64,000 nt of DNA from Sinorhizobium fredii NGR234 (lineage in GTDB: Bacteria > Pseudomonadota > Alphaproteobacteria > Rhizobiales > Rhizobiaceae), in assembly GCF_000018545.1 (NCBI RefSeq), contig NC_012587.1, forward strand, positions 2,760,001 to 2,824,000, in the 5' to 3' direction. Positions 37,093 through 46,774 of the stretch are shown one piece after another. The first letter of the stretch is position 1; each line of letters begins with the position of its first letter. The position numbers were made by a program, and so were the translations under genes. Under the pieces are notes generated by a model, which saw nothing but the letters and a program-made list of their open reading frames with translations, did not search any database and was not told the origin of the DNA.

Positions 37093-37650
37093 TTACGGCT
37101 GCAGTTCGACATCCCAGTAGAGATAGTCCATCCAGCTTTCGTGCAGATGGTTCGGCGGGAAGAGCCGACCATTGTTGTGCAGGTCCTGCACGGTCGGCTG
37201 ATAGGGCCTCTGGTGCGGGAACATATGGGCCTGCTTCGGCAGCTTGCTGCCCTTGCGCAGGTTGCAGGGCGAGCAGGCCGCCACGACGTTTTCCCAGGTC
37301 GTCTGGCCGCCATGGGCGCGCGGGATGACGTGGTCGAAGGTCAGATCGTCGGGCGATCGGCAATACTGGCATTCGAACTTGTCGCGCAGGAACACGTTGA
37401 ACCGGGTGAAGGCCGGAAAGCGCGACGGCTGGACATAGCTTTTCAGGCAGACGACGCTCGGCAGGCGCATCGAGAAGCTTGGCGAGGAGACCGAGTGTTC
37501 GTATTCGGCAAGGATTGTCACACGGTCAAGAAAGACCGCCTTGATCGCGTCCTGCCAGGACCAGAGCGACAAGGGATAATAACTCAGCGGCCGATAGTCG
37601 GCGTTCAGCACAAGCGCCGGCAGGGCCTGAGGTGAGACTGCAATCGTCAA
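37093..37650 (-). CDS. HNH endonuclease
   Basis: 185 residues. The HNH fold is clear: CQYCRSPDDLTFDHVIPRA has the first CxxC and the DH, then GGQTTWENVVAAC with SPCNLRKGS gives the second CxxC and Asn. This RecF-like solo HNH family is conserved in Alphaproteobacteria with no known role. The start is a TTG at 37650 with AGGAGAATACGC before it. No phage or restriction gene lies nearby, so it appears to be a resident housekeeping-type gene. Confidence 0.88.
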   Translation of the reverse strand: MTIAVSPQALPALVLNADYRPLSYYPLSLWSWQDAIKAVFLDRVTILAEYEHSVSSPSFSMRLPSVVCLKSYVQPSRFPAFTRFNVFLRDKFECQYCRSPDDLTFDHVIPRAHGGQTTWENVVAACSPCNLRKGSKLPKQAHMFPHQRPYQPTVQDLHNNGRLFPPNHLHESWMDYLYWDVELQP

Positions 37651-37756
37651 GCGTATTCTCCTGAGCGATTCGGCATCTGCATCTTCTATATTAGGCGCGT
37701 TGCGACAGGATTGTGAAGCCAGAAAGAAAAACCAAACAAAGGATTCGCTTTTTTCT

Positions 37757-38404
37757 TCAAGGCGTCACGGGAAGCGCATCACGCCGCATCTCACGTGCAT
37801 AATAGGCCCAGAAGAGCCGCGCCGCGACGCTCCGCCAGGGCGACCACGAGGCAGCAAGCGAATCGACCTCGATCGCGCTCGGACGCAGTTCGAAACCGAA
37901 GGCATGACCGACCGCATTCTGCAGCGCCACGTCGCCTGATGGAAAGACGTCCGGATGGCCGGCGCAGAAGAGCAGGTACACCTCCGCCGTCCAGCGCCCG
38001 ACGCCCTTGATGGCGGTCAACTCGTGGATCGCCGCCGGCGCCTCGATGTTGCAGATGCCGTCGAGATCGATTTCGCCCGCCACCGCCGCCGCCGCGACGC
38101 GCCGCAAGGTGTCGGCCTTGGCACGGGAAAGGCCGAATTGCCGGCAGTTATCGTCGTCGAGAGCGAGCACGGCGGCGGCGCTGATCTCGCCGAGCGATCC
38201 CTCCATGCGCTTCCAGATCGCCGCCGCACTCGCCTTGGAGACCATTTGCGAAACGATGATATTGGCAAGGCCGCGATAGCCCGGATCGGTGCGCCTGAGC
38301 GGCACCGGCCCGGCCCTGTCGATGACGTGTTCGAGGCGCGCGTCGAGCATCACCAGACCGGCGAGGCCGGCGTCAATGTCGTCGCTTGTCCGAATGATCC
38401 GCAT
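37757..38404 (-). CDS. DNA-3-methyladenine glycosylase family protein (HhH-GPD)
   Basis: 215 residues. It removes alkylated purines from DNA as the first step in base excision repair. The helix-hairpin-helix and catalytic Asp are in LTAIKGVGRWTAEVYLLFC and PDVFPSGDVALQNAVGHAFG. The segment SQMVSKASAAAIWKRMEGSL is the helix before the hairpin. It is closer in size to Mag/AlkA2 than to E. coli AlkA, lacking its N-terminal beta domain. Confidence 0.88.
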   Translation of the reverse strand: MRIIRTSDDIDAGLAGLVMLDARLEHVIDRAGPVPLRRTDPGYRGLANIIVSQMVSKASAAAIWKRMEGSLGEISAAAVLALDDDNCRQFGLSRAKADTLRRVAAAAVAGEIDLDGICNIEAPAAIHELTAIKGVGRWTAEVYLLFCAGHPDVFPSGDVALQNAVGHAFGFELRPSAIEVDSLAASWSPWRSVAARLFWAYYAREMRRDALPVTP

Positions 38405-38524
38405 GCGCCCTCCCGCTGCCTGTGTCCTTAAATAGCAGCCGATTCAAGGATAAGAAGTGCAGCGTACCAAAGTACACAGCGTCCCTTACGCGTCTGAACT
38501 GACACCCGGCGCTGTAGAAAGCGG

Positions 38525-39457
38525 ATGACCTTCATGCCGCTTCCATGGCAAAGCAGCACGATGCCCGTTCCTTCGCCAACGCAACCCGTTTTCCGCTTTG
38601 CCCCAAGTCCAAACGGCTTGCTTCATCTCGGCCATGCCCTGTCCGCCATCATCAACCACGATATGGCGGCCGCCATGGGCGGACGGTTCCTGCTCCGGAT
38701 CGAGGATATCGACCGGGCGCGTTGCCGTCCGGAATTCGAAGCGGCGATCTTCGAGGACCTCGCCTGGCTGGGACTGAGCTGGGAACAGCCGGTGCGGCGC
38801 CAATCCGATCATCTCGGTCTCTATGCTGCAGCGCTCGAGCGGTTGAGAGAGATGGGGCTTGTCTATCCTTCCGTCATGAGCCGCGGCGAGATCAAGGCGG
38901 CGGTGGCCGCCGCGGAGGCACGCGGGCAGGCATGGCCGCGCGACCCGGACGGAACGCCGCGCTATCCGGGCCGCGAGCGTGACCTGTCGGCGAGCGAGCA
39001 GGCGGCGCTTGTCGCCGGCGGCCGTCCGCACGCCTGGCGGCTCGACGTGGCGAAGGCGGTGGGCCACCTTGCCGCGCCGCTCGCCTGGTGCGAGGCCGGG
39101 GCTGACCCAGCCGGCGAAACCGGCCTGATCGCGGCGGATCCGGCCGCCTGGGGTGACGTCATCCTGTCGCGATCCGATGCGCCCTCGAGCTATCACCTTT
39201 CGGTGGTGGTCGATGACGCCCTGCAGGGTATCACGCATGTGGTGCGCGGCCGCGACCTCTACCACGCGACATCCATCCACCGCCTGCTGCAGCAGCTCCT
39301 CGACCTACCCGAGCCGGTCTACCATCATCACCGCCTCGTCCTTGGTGCGGACGGCAGGAAACTGTCGAAGAGCAACGGCGACACCGGTATTGCCGCTTTC
39401 CGCGCCGCCGGCCGCTCGCCGTCGGACCTGCGCGCCTTGGTGCTTGGCACGACATAA
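38525..39457 (+). CDS. gluQRS: Glutamyl-Q tRNA(Asp) synthetase
   Basis: About 310 residues. This truncated glutamyl-tRNA synthetase paralogue attaches glutamate to queuosine at position 34 of tRNA(Asp). The class I motifs are FRFAPSPNGLLHLGHALSA (HLGH signature) and GADGRKLSKSNGDTGI (KLSKS). The anticodon-binding domain of GltX is absent, which is diagnostic. The start may be ATG 38525 or ATG 38561; neither has a strong ribosome site. The stop is 7 nt from the convergent YihY gene. Confidence 0.9.
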   Translation: MTFMPLPWQSSTMPVPSPTQPVFRFAPSPNGLLHLGHALSAIINHDMAAAMGGRFLLRIEDIDRARCRPEFEAAIFEDLAWLGLSWEQPVRRQSDHLGLYAAALERLREMGLVYPSVMSRGEIKAAVAAAEARGQAWPRDPDGTPRYPGRERDLSASEQAALVAGGRPHAWRLDVAKAVGHLAAPLAWCEAGADPAGETGLIAADPAAWGDVILSRSDAPSSYHLSVVVDDALQGITHVVRGRDLYHATSIHRLLQQLLDLPEPVYHHHRLVLGADGRKLSKSNGDTGIAAFRAAGRSPSDLRALVLGTT

Positions 39458-39464
39458 GTCTTCC

Positions 39465-40352
39465 CTATGGAGAAGGCGGTCCCTCGCCTCGCCCCTGGAA
39501 ACTGCGTGCCACCATGCGCTTCACCTTGAATTTCAGGATGGCGGCATTGATCTCCGCGCCGATGATGAAGATCGCCCCGACCATGTAGAGGAAGACCAGC
39601 ACGACGACGATCGAGGCGAGGCCGGCATAGGTTGCCACGTAATTGGAGAAGGTCGCCAGATAGGAGGCGAAGGCATAGGCGCCGATCGACCACAGGAGAA
39701 GCGTCAGCAGGACGCCGGGCAGCACGTCGACGATCTTGCGGTGCCCGTCCGGCAGCCACAGATGCGACACCAGAAGCCCGCCGGTCAGCATCACGAGCGC
39801 CAATGCCAGCCCCCAATTGTCGACGGTCGCGAGCACGGCGTCGAGCCACGGCAGCCATTGGTCGGCATTGCGGACGGCGAGCGGCACCGCGACCAAAAGA
39901 ATACTGATGACGGCAAGGATGAGGACGCCAGCAAGCACGAAGCCGAGGCTGGCGAGCCGGGTTATGTACCAGGGGCGGCTTTCGGCCACCCTATAGGCCC
40001 TGTTCAGCGCGATCCTCAGCGCCTCGACGCCGTTCGAGGCGAAATAGGCGGCCGCAACGACGGAAAGGGTCAGCACGCCGCCGCGCTGGATGGTCAGCAC
40101 CTCGACGATCTCGTCGGCGACGGGCTTGGCAATCGATTCGGGCCAGGCGTCGAAGATCAGGTGGACGGCCGTCACGGCGAACTGGTCGGCCCCGAGGAAG
40201 CTGCCGAGTGCCGTGCCGAAGATCAGGAAGGGGAAAACCGCCATCAGCGACGACAGGGCCACGTGGCTCGCCATCGCCCAGCCGTCGTCCTCGCTGAAAT
40301 GCCAGAGCGCATCGAACACGACCTTCCAGATGATGCGAAGCGATGCCGGCAT
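39465..40352 (-). CDS. YihY/BrkB family inner-membrane protein
   Basis: 295 residues with six membrane helices. The family start region is seen (HVALSSLMAVFPFLIFGTAL) and the late block SIVVVLVFLYMVGAIFIIGA. YihY/BrkB proteins have no settled function; some were mis-annotated as ribonuclease BN. The ATG at 40352 follows AGGAGACGGA. It is divergent from the SDR gene, with about 150 nt between starts. Confidence 0.88.
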   Translation of the reverse strand: MPASLRIIWKVVFDALWHFSEDDGWAMASHVALSSLMAVFPFLIFGTALGSFLGADQFAVTAVHLIFDAWPESIAKPVADEIVEVLTIQRGGVLTLSVVAAAYFASNGVEALRIALNRAYRVAESRPWYITRLASLGFVLAGVLILAVISILLVAVPLAVRNADQWLPWLDAVLATVDNWGLALALVMLTGGLLVSHLWLPDGHRKIVDVLPGVLLTLLLWSIGAYAFASYLATFSNYVATYAGLASIVVVLVFLYMVGAIFIIGAEINAAILKFKVKRMVARSFQGRGEGPPSP

Positions 40353-40506
40353 TCCGTCTCCTGTGGTGCCGCGCATTCCGCGTGACCGCTCGCGCGCTAT
40401 GCCTGTGGCGGCGCGCCGCCACGACCAAAGGCAGTGCGCGCAATTCAATTGTATCCCAACCGTGAATATGGGAAACGGGACGCGTATTTCTACAGGAATC
40501 GACCGG

Positions 40507-41340
40507 ATGTCCGAGCGCCCCACCATCATTGTCACCGGCTGTTCGTCCGGCATCGGCGCCTATTGCGCGCGCGCCCTGAAGAGCGACGGCTGGCGGGTCT
40601 TCGCGACCGTCCGCCGGCCGGAAGACCAGGTGGATCTCGAACAGGAAGGCATCGAAACCTTCATCATGGACTATACCCGCCCGGAGACGATCGCCGCGCT
40701 GGTGGAAGCCGTGATGGCGCTGAGCGGCGGGCGGATCGACGCACTCTTCAACAACGGCGCCTATGGCCAGGCCGGGGCGGTCGAGGACCTGCCGACCGAG
40801 GCCCTGCGGCTGCAGCTGGAAACCAATGTGATCGGCTGGCACGATCTGACGCGCCGCGTCATACCGGCGATGCGGGCCCGGGGCCGGGGCCGCATCGTGC
40901 AATGCTCGTCGATCCTCGGTCTCGTCCCCTATCGCTGGCGCGGCGCCTACAACGCCTCGAAATCGGCCCTCGAGGCCCTGTCGCTGACCTTGCGGATGGA
41001 GCTCGCCGGCAGCGGCATCGAGGTCAGCCTGATCGAGCCGGGGCCGATCAGGTCGAAGTTCACCGCCAATGCCATCGCCTATGTCGAGCGGTTCATCGAT
41101 CTCAAGAATTCCGTCCACCGGGCGGAGTACGAGAAACAGTTGAAGCGCCTGCGCGGCGAGAGCAAGCCGGCCCGCGGCAAGCTCGGACCGGAGGCCGTTT
41201 ATCACGTTTTGAAACACGCTTTGACGGCACGCCGGCCAAGGCCGCATTATGTCGTGACAAGGCCCGCCAAACAGGGTGTGCTGCTCAAGAAACTCCTGCC
41301 GGCGGCGCTGTTCTATCGTATCATCGGCCGACTCGGATGA
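40507..41340 (+). CDS. Short-chain dehydrogenase/reductase family protein
   Basis: 277 residues. The Rossmann motif is TGCSSGIGAYCARALKS, with ALFNNGAYGQAG and the active-site YNASKSALEAL; Ser is in QCSSILGLVPYR. It belongs to classical SDRs; the substrate is unknown. The C-terminal tail (RPRPHYVVTRPAKQGVLLKK) is that of 'SDR family oxidoreductase' proteins near retinol-dehydrogenase-like enzymes. The following small membrane protein gene is 78 nt away. Confidence 0.88.
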   Translation: MSERPTIIVTGCSSGIGAYCARALKSDGWRVFATVRRPEDQVDLEQEGIETFIMDYTRPETIAALVEAVMALSGGRIDALFNNGAYGQAGAVEDLPTEALRLQLETNVIGWHDLTRRVIPAMRARGRGRIVQCSSILGLVPYRWRGAYNASKSALEALSLTLRMELAGSGIEVSLIEPGPIRSKFTANAIAYVERFIDLKNSVHRAEYEKQLKRLRGESKPARGKLGPEAVYHVLKHALTARRPRPHYVVTRPAKQGVLLKKLLPAALFYRIIGRLG

Positions 41341-41418
41341 TCGAGCCCTGCATGTCGCCCGAAAGTGTGCAGCGGTTTCGGGACAACGACATGCACATCA
41401 AACGTAAGGAGTTACGAC

Positions 41419-41622
41419 ATGCCCAGTTTCCTGACCGCCGTGACGTTGTTCGTCATGGGCCTGGTTGCGATCGTGCTCATCCGCGGCCTGTTGAACATGG
41501 CCCGCAAGGGCAGCGGCAATACGTCCAACAAGCTGATGCAGACGCGCATCGCGCTGCAGGCGCTGGCTCTCGTGCTGATCATGCTGACGCTGTGGGTCAC
41601 CGGCGGCGGCCGGCCGAGCTGA
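41419..41622 (+). CDS. Twin transmembrane helix small protein (HIG1-like)
   Basis: 67 residues with two membrane helices (SFLTAVTLFVMGLVAIVLIR and RIALQALALVLIMLTLWVTG) and a basic loop containing MARKGSGNTSNKLMQTRI. It resembles the HIG1-type family that associates with respiratory supercomplexes; the bacterial role is unproven. The ATG at 41419 follows TAAGGAG. The cobalamin adenosyltransferase gene starts 18 nt after its stop, so both are likely co-transcribed. Confidence 0.85.
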   Translation: MPSFLTAVTLFVMGLVAIVLIRGLLNMARKGSGNTSNKLMQTRIALQALALVLIMLTLWVTGGGRPS

Positions 41623-41640
41623 GGACCAAGCGAACTCACG

Positions 41641-42219
41641 ATGGTCAAGCTCAACAAGATCTATACCCGGACCGGCGACAGCGGCACCACCGGCCTCGTC
41701 ACCGGGCCGCGCCGCTCCAAGAGCGACCTGCGCGTCGATGCCTATGGAAGCGTCGATGAAGCGAACGCCTTCGTCGGCCTGGCGCGCCAGCATACCGGCG
41801 ACAGCCCGGATCTCGATCCGATGCTGATGCGGATCCAGAACGACCTTTTCGATCTCGGCGCCGACCTCGCGACACCCGAGACCGGCGAGAAGCAGGAATA
41901 CGAGCCGTTGAGGATCGTCGCGGCCCAGGTGGCACGCCTCGAGGCCGAGATCGACCGGTTGAACGCGGATCTTGAACCCCTGCGTTCCTTTGTGCTGCCC
42001 GCCGGCAGCGCCGCTTCCGCAGCGCTGCATGCCGCCCGCACCGTCGCCCGCCGCGCCGAACGGCAGATGGTGGCGCTTGCCGAAACTGAAGGCGAGACCG
42101 TCAGCCGCGAGGCGGTCGCCTATATCAACCGGCTCTCCGATTTCCTGTTCGTCGCTGCCCGATGGGCAAACGACAGGGGGCGCGCCGATGTCCTTTGGGT
42201 TCCGGGCAAGAACAGATAG
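41641..42219 (+). CDS. Cob(I)yrinic acid a,c-diamide adenosyltransferase (PduO type)
   Basis: 192 residues. It transfers the adenosyl group of ATP to cob(I)alamin, making adenosylcobalamin. The ATP-binding N-terminus is KIYTRTGDSGTTGLVTGPR, followed by SKSDLRVDAYGSVDEANAFV and the helical SFVLPAGSAASAALHAARTV with RRAERQM. The product is the cofactor of the EutBC enzyme encoded 5.6 kb away; rhizobia also need it for methylmalonyl-CoA mutase and ribonucleotide reductase. The gene follows the small membrane protein and precedes rhomboid. Confidence 0.92.
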   Translation: MVKLNKIYTRTGDSGTTGLVTGPRRSKSDLRVDAYGSVDEANAFVGLARQHTGDSPDLDPMLMRIQNDLFDLGADLATPETGEKQEYEPLRIVAAQVARLEAEIDRLNADLEPLRSFVLPAGSAASAALHAARTVARRAERQMVALAETEGETVSREAVAYINRLSDFLFVAARWANDRGRADVLWVPGKNR

Positions 42220-42250
42220 AGTCGCGAAAAAATCACGCCTCGGGGATCGC

Positions 42251-43042
42251 ATGTTCATACCGCTGCACGACAGGAACGCCCTGAAGCATATCGACATGCA
42301 ATATGTGACGGTGACGCTGATCGTCATCAATTTCGCCGTCTGGCTCGTCACAGGACCGATCGCCTCCGATGAATTCGCCAATGCTGCAGTCCTCGGTTTC
42401 GGCTACATCCCGGCGGTCGTGTTCGATTACGCCATTCTCGATCCCTCCCTTGCGGTCGTTCCGGACGAGTTCACCTTCGTCACCTATTCCTTCCTGCATG
42501 GCGACTTCACGCATCTGGCGATGAACATGCTGTTCCTCTGGGTGTTCGGTGACAATGTCGAGGATGCGCTTGGGCATTTCCGGTTTCTGCTGTTCTACCT
42601 GCTGTGCGCCGCCGCCGGGGCGCTGGCGCATGGGCTGATCGACGTCGCTTCGGAGGCGCCGCTGATCGGCGCCTCCGGTGCCGTCTCCGGCGTCGTCGCC
42701 GCCTATTTCCTGCTGCACCCCAAGGTTCGAGTGTGGGTTCTCGTGCTTTTCCGCATTCCCTTGCCGCTGCCCGCTGCCATTCCGCTCGCCTTCTGGATCG
42801 GCCAGCAGTTCTACATGTTCGCCGTCGACCCCGGCGGCAGCGTCTCCTGGAGCGCCCATGTCGGCGGCATCGTCGCCGGCCTCGTGCTCGTTGTCCTATT
42901 GCGACGCCGCGGCGTGCCGCTTTTCGACCGCGCGATCGTCAGCCCACGCGCCGTCGAACATCAATCCGGGCCGCCAGAGGGCACGGATGCGCCCCTGCCG
43001 GGCAGCCAAAAGCCGCCTACCCCCTGGGGCCGTCCCACCTGA
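42251..43042 (+). CDS. Rhomboid family intramembrane serine protease
   Basis: 263 residues with six or seven membrane helices. Catalytic Ser is in LIGASGAVSGVVAAYF and catalytic His in WSAHVGGIVAGLVL. The HGDFTHLAMNMLFLWVFGDN segment is the conserved oxyanion-side region. Rhomboids cleave transmembrane substrates inside the membrane; the substrate is unknown. The C-terminal 40 residues are a cytoplasmic Pro-rich tail. The start at 42251 lies 31 nt past the adenosyltransferase stop. Confidence 0.9.
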   Translation: MFIPLHDRNALKHIDMQYVTVTLIVINFAVWLVTGPIASDEFANAAVLGFGYIPAVVFDYAILDPSLAVVPDEFTFVTYSFLHGDFTHLAMNMLFLWVFGDNVEDALGHFRFLLFYLLCAAAGALAHGLIDVASEAPLIGASGAVSGVVAAYFLLHPKVRVWVLVLFRIPLPLPAAIPLAFWIGQQFYMFAVDPGGSVSWSAHVGGIVAGLVLVVLLRRRGVPLFDRAIVSPRAVEHQSGPPEGTDAPLPGSQKPPTPWGRPT

Positions 43043-43328
43043 GGGCTATATGGATCATCTCGATCCGCCGGTATGCGCTGCAATTTCAACAGATTACGCG
43101 TTCCGCATGCGCCGACGTAGATTTCCCTCGACGATCCGATTGCCCGCTTGCAAGGCGTTTATCTTACGTGTACGTAAACGTTAATGCCGAACTTGGGCTT
43201 ATATCGATTTAGCTTCGTGTTCAGCGATTGTAATTGGAGAAAAAACGCGTATCGATGTCGCCAACCGACAATCAGGTCGCTCTGTTAAGGCGCATTTTCC
43301 TGCGAAAGCTGCTGGAGGAAAAGTATCC
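43043..43328. other. 286-nt intergenic region upstream of etfB
   Basis: No ORF, repeat or terminator is apparent. The 3' end holds the etfB ribosome site (ctggaggaaaagtatcc). The AT-rich stretch around 43190-43250 is the likely promoter region. Confidence 0.4.
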
Positions 43329-44078
43329 ATGAAAATCCTAGTGACGGTGAAAAGGGTCGTCGACTTCAACGTCAAGATCCGGGTGAAAGCGGACGGCACG
43401 GGCGTCGAGCTTGCCAACGTCAAGATGTCGATGAACCCGTTCGACGAGATCTCGGTCGAAGAGGCGCTGCGCCTGAAGGAAGCCGGCAAGGCCTCGGAAG
43501 TGGTGGTCGTGTCGATCGGACCGGCCAAGGCCGAGGAGACGCTGAGGACCGCGCTCGCCATGGGCGCCGACCGGGCGATCCTCGTCGAGACCGACGAGCA
43601 GGTCGAGCCGCTCACTGTGGCCAAGATCGTCAAGGGTGTGGCCGAGGCCGAACAGCCGGGGCTGATCATCGTCGGCAAGCAGGCGATCGACGACGACAGC
43701 AACCAGACCGGCCAGATGCTGTCGGCGCTGCTCGGCTGGGCGCAGGGCACCTTCGCCTCGAAAGTCGAGATCGGCGACGGCAAGGTCAATGTCACCCGCG
43801 AGGTCGACGGCGGCCTGCAGACGGTCGAACTGAAGCTGCCGGCCGTGGTGACCACCGACCTCAGGCTCAACGAGCCGCGCTATGCCTCGCTGCCGAACAT
43901 CATGAAGGCGAAGAAGAAGCCGCTCGACAAGAAGAGCCCGGCCGACTTCGGGGTCGACACGGCGCCGCGGCTGAAAGTGTTGAAGACCGAGGAACCGTCC
44001 GGCCGCAAGGCCGGCATCAAGGTCAAGTCGGTCGCCGAGCTCGTCGAGAAGCTCAAGTCCGAAGCCGGTGTTCTCTAA
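43329..44078 (+). CDS. etfB: Electron transfer flavoprotein subunit beta
   Basis: 249 residues. With EtfA it carries electrons from acyl-CoA dehydrogenases to ETF:ubiquinone oxidoreductase. The beta-subunit signature is present ([59 protein letters not shown]). This is the housekeeping pair, not FixA, since etfA follows and no fixC or fixX is present. The gap to etfA is 25 nt. Confidence 0.94.
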   Translation: MKILVTVKRVVDFNVKIRVKADGTGVELANVKMSMNPFDEISVEEALRLKEAGKASEVVVVSIGPAKAEETLRTALAMGADRAILVETDEQVEPLTVAKIVKGVAEAEQPGLIIVGKQAIDDDSNQTGQMLSALLGWAQGTFASKVEIGDGKVNVTREVDGGLQTVELKLPAVVTTDLRLNEPRYASLPNIMKAKKKPLDKKSPADFGVDTAPRLKVLKTEEPSGRKAGIKVKSVAELVEKLKSEAGVL

Positions 44079-44103
44079 AGTTTAGGAAAGGGAGACTTTC
44101 ATC

Positions 44104-45033
44104 ATGGCCATTCTGCTGCTGGCTGACCACGACACCACCCACCTTTCCGACCAGACGGCCAAGGCGCTGACGGCGGCCCAGAAAATCGGCGGCGACGTGC
44201 ACATCCTCGTTGCCGGCTCCGGCGCCAAGGCGGTTGCCGAGCAGGCGGCGAAGCTTGCCGGCGTTTCCAAGGTGCTGGTCGCCGAGGACGCCTCGCTTGC
44301 CAACAACCTCGCCGAGCCGCTCGCCGCGCTGATCGTCTCGCTGGCAGGCAGCTACGACACGCTGGTTGCCGCCGCCACCTCGGTCGGCAAGAACGTCCTG
44401 CCGCGGGTCGCCGCGCTTCTCGACGTCGCCCAGATCTCGGAGATCGTCGAGGTGCTTTCTTCGGACACCTTCAAGCGGCCGATCTATGCCGGCAACGCCA
44501 TCCAGACGGTGCAGACCAGCGAAGCCAAGAAGGTCATCACCGTCCGCACCGCCTCGTTTGCGGCTACCGGCGAAGGCGGATCGGCAGCGATCGAGACCGT
44601 TTCGCCCGCCGCCAATCCGGGCCTCTCCAGCCACGTTTCCGATGCGCTGTCGTCCTCCGACCGTCCGGAATTGACCTCGGCGAAGATCATCATCTCCGGT
44701 GGCCGGGCGCTCGGCTCGTCGGAGAAGTTCAAGGAAGTCATCCTGCCGGTCGCCGACAAGCTCGGCGCCGCCGTCGGCGCGTCGCGCGCCGCCGTCGATG
44801 CCGGCTATGCGCCGAACGACTGGCAGGTCGGCCAGACCGGCAAGGTGGTCGCCCCGGATCTCTACATCGCCTGCGGCATCTCCGGTGCCATCCAGCACCT
44901 CGCCGGCATGAAGGATTCCAAGGTGATCGTCGCCATCAACAAGGACGAGGAGGCGCCGATCTTCCAGGTCGCCGACTACGGCCTCGTCGCCGATCTCTTC
45001 GACGTCCTGCCGGAGCTGGAGAAGGCGCTCTGA
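44104..45033 (+). CDS. etfA: Electron transfer flavoprotein subunit alpha
   Basis: 309 residues. It holds the FAD of the ETF heterodimer. The C-terminal FAD-binding region has [40 protein letters not shown] and [20 protein letters not shown]. It is preceded by AAAGGGAGACTTTC. A strong terminator follows, and hbdA comes next on the same strand, so beta-oxidation and butyrate metabolism genes sit together. Confidence 0.95.
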   Translation: MAILLLADHDTTHLSDQTAKALTAAQKIGGDVHILVAGSGAKAVAEQAAKLAGVSKVLVAEDASLANNLAEPLAALIVSLAGSYDTLVAAATSVGKNVLPRVAALLDVAQISEIVEVLSSDTFKRPIYAGNAIQTVQTSEAKKVITVRTASFAATGEGGSAAIETVSPAANPGLSSHVSDALSSSDRPELTSAKIIISGGRALGSSEKFKEVILPVADKLGAAVGASRAAVDAGYAPNDWQVGQTGKVVAPDLYIACGISGAIQHLAGMKDSKVIVAINKDEEAPIFQVADYGLVADLFDVLPELEKAL

Positions 45034-45093
45034 GCGAGCGGCACCCGGCACGAAAAAGGCTGGAAAATCTGCCGGCTTGGCATTAACAATCGT

Positions 45094-45123
45094 ACCGGGC
45101 CGACCCATCGGCCCGGTTTTTTT
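45094..45123 (+). terminator. Rho-independent terminator after etfA
   Basis: A 10-bp perfect stem (accgggccga / tcggcccggt) with a 4-nt loop, followed by seven T residues. It is the clearest terminator in the window, and separates etfBA from hbdA. Confidence 0.9.
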
Positions 45124-45175
45124 ACATCCTCGGCAGCGCCGCTGCCGGGATTTCTCAAAGTGGATGTTCGCTTCG

Positions 45176-46048
45176 ATGATCAAGACGATCGGAATTATTG
45201 GCGCGGGGCAAATGGGCTGCGGCATCGCCCATGTTTCAGCCGCGGCCGGTTACAAGGTGCAGCTCTACGATATTGCTGCAGACCGCATCGAGGCAGGGCT
45301 CGCCACCATCAATGGAAACCTCGCCCGGCAGGTTTCCTCCGGCAAGATGAGCGACGACGACCGCAAAAAGGCGCTGGCGCTGATGAAGGGGTCGACGGAC
45401 ATCAACGACCTTTCGCAGGCTGATCTCGTCATCGAGGCGGTCACCGAAGACGAAACCGTCAAGCGCAAGATCTACGGCCAGGTTTGTCCGGTCATGAAGC
45501 CGGACGCGCTTCTCGCCACCAACACCTCGTCGCTGTCGATCACCCGGCTCGCCTCGGCAACGGACCGCCCCGAACGCTTCATGGGCATCCACTTCATGAA
45601 CCCGGTTCCGGTGATGAAGCTGGTGGAACTGGTGCGCGGCATCGCCACCGACGAAGAGACCTTCCGGACGGCCAAGGAATTCGTCGCCCATCTCGACAAG
45701 ACCGTGACCGTCGCCGAGGACTTCCCCGCCTTCATCGTCAACCGCATCTTGCTGCCGATGATCAACGAGGCGATCTATACGCTCTACGAGGGCGTCGGCA
45801 CGGTCGATGCCATCGACACGGCGATGAAGCTCGGGGCCAACCATCCGATGGGTCCGCTGCAGCTTGCCGACTTCATCGGCCTCGACACCTGCCTGTCGAT
45901 CATGCAGGTCCTGCATGACGGTCTGGCCGATTCCAAATACCGTCCCTGCCCGCTGCTGGTGAAATATGTCGAGGCCGGCTGGCTCGGTCGCAAGTCCGGC
46001 CGCGGCTTCTACGATTACCGCGGCGACGTTCCGGTCCCGACGCGCTGA
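45176..46048 (+). CDS. hbdA: 3-hydroxybutyryl-CoA dehydrogenase
   Basis: 290 residues. It oxidises or reduces 3-hydroxybutyryl-CoA/acetoacetyl-CoA, for example in fatty acid or polyhydroxybutyrate metabolism. Rossmann motif GIIGAGQMGCGIAHVSA, catalytic region FMGIHFMNPVPVMKLVE and the C-terminal GANHPMGPLQLADFIGLD are typical of HbdA. The ATG at 45176 (MIKTIG) is preferred; ATG 45164 is also in frame. Follows the etfA terminator. Confidence 0.93.
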   Translation: MIKTIGIIGAGQMGCGIAHVSAAAGYKVQLYDIAADRIEAGLATINGNLARQVSSGKMSDDDRKKALALMKGSTDINDLSQADLVIEAVTEDETVKRKIYGQVCPVMKPDALLATNTSSLSITRLASATDRPERFMGIHFMNPVPVMKLVELVRGIATDEETFRTAKEFVAHLDKTVTVAEDFPAFIVNRILLPMINEAIYTLYEGVGTVDAIDTAMKLGANHPMGPLQLADFIGLDTCLSIMQVLHDGLADSKYRPCPLLVKYVEAGWLGRKSGRGFYDYRGDVPVPTR

Positions 46049-46071
46049 GGTCTCGGCCGAGCAGCGAGACC
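46049..46071. terminator. Possible bidirectional terminator between hbdA and tlpA
   Basis: A 7-bp stem ggtctcg/cgagacc with a 9-nt loop directly at the hbdA stop, between two convergent genes only 25 nt apart. No T-run follows, so strength is doubtful. Confidence 0.45.
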
Positions 46072-46073
46072 CT

Positions 46074-46748
46074 TCAACTGGCTGGAGGTGGGGCGAGCGC
46101 CGCCTCTATGAGCCGTTTCGCATCATCACTGTCCCAGGCGGCCGGCCCGTTCATCGAGCCGATCAGGCAGCCCTTCTCATCGATGAGCAGGGTGGCGGGC
46201 AGGCCGAAGGCAAGCCCCTCTTTCTTCATCGTGTTGAAGACGCCCATCGAGGCGTCGCGATAGTAGCTGAGTTCATGCACCGCGATCTCGTCCAGGAACG
46301 CCTTCGGCTTTTCGTCGCCGCTCGTATCGATATTGATGGCGACCACCTCGAAGCGGTCGCCGCCGAGGGCCGTCTGCAGCGCGTTGAGCGCCGGCATTTC
46401 TTCCCGGCAGGGCAGACACCAGGTCGCCCAGAGATTGATGAGCAACATCTTGCCGGCGAAGGAGGCAAGGGTCCGCGGCTTTCCATCCGGCCCGACGAAG
46501 TCGAGACCGCCGATCGGGCGCGGATTGGCGGCCGGCGTCATGGCGGCCACCTGGCCGCGCATCAGCGGCGTCAACGTCGCAAGCTTTTCGCCGGCGAGCG
46601 GGCAGCTGGTATCGGCCGTCGGCGGCGCGCCGCCATTGCCAGACCCGGTCTCCTTCACGTATACCGCAGCCGCACCGGCGATCACGCCAAACAAGGCGGC
46701 GAGCGCGAACAATTTCACGGCCGGAGGACGCTTCTTCTGGTCTTGCAT
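46074..46748 (-). CDS. TlpA disulfide reductase family protein
   Basis: 224 residues from the ATG at 46748 with GGAGAATGAA upstream (a TTG at 46760 is in frame). A membrane anchor ([20 protein letters not shown]) precedes a periplasmic thioredoxin domain with active site CLPC in [20 protein letters not shown]. TlpA/CcmG-type proteins reduce periplasmic disulfides, including for cytochrome oxidase or cytochrome c assembly. Only 26 nt separates its start from argH. Confidence 0.9.
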   Translation of the reverse strand: MQDQKKRPPAVKLFALAALFGVIAGAAAVYVKETGSGNGGAPPTADTSCPLAGEKLATLTPLMRGQVAAMTPAANPRPIGGLDFVGPDGKPRTLASFAGKMLLINLWATWCLPCREEMPALNALQTALGGDRFEVVAINIDTSGDEKPKAFLDEIAVHELSYYRDASMGVFNTMKKEGLAFGLPATLLIDEKGCLIGSMNGPAAWDSDDAKRLIEAALAPPPAS

Positions 46749-46774
46749 TTCATTCTCCAAAGGCGGGCATCCCG

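Noticed and set aside
43329..45033. FixAB-type nitrogen-fixation ETF
   Set aside because: No fixC or fixX follow and the next gene is hbdA, so the pair is the housekeeping ETF.
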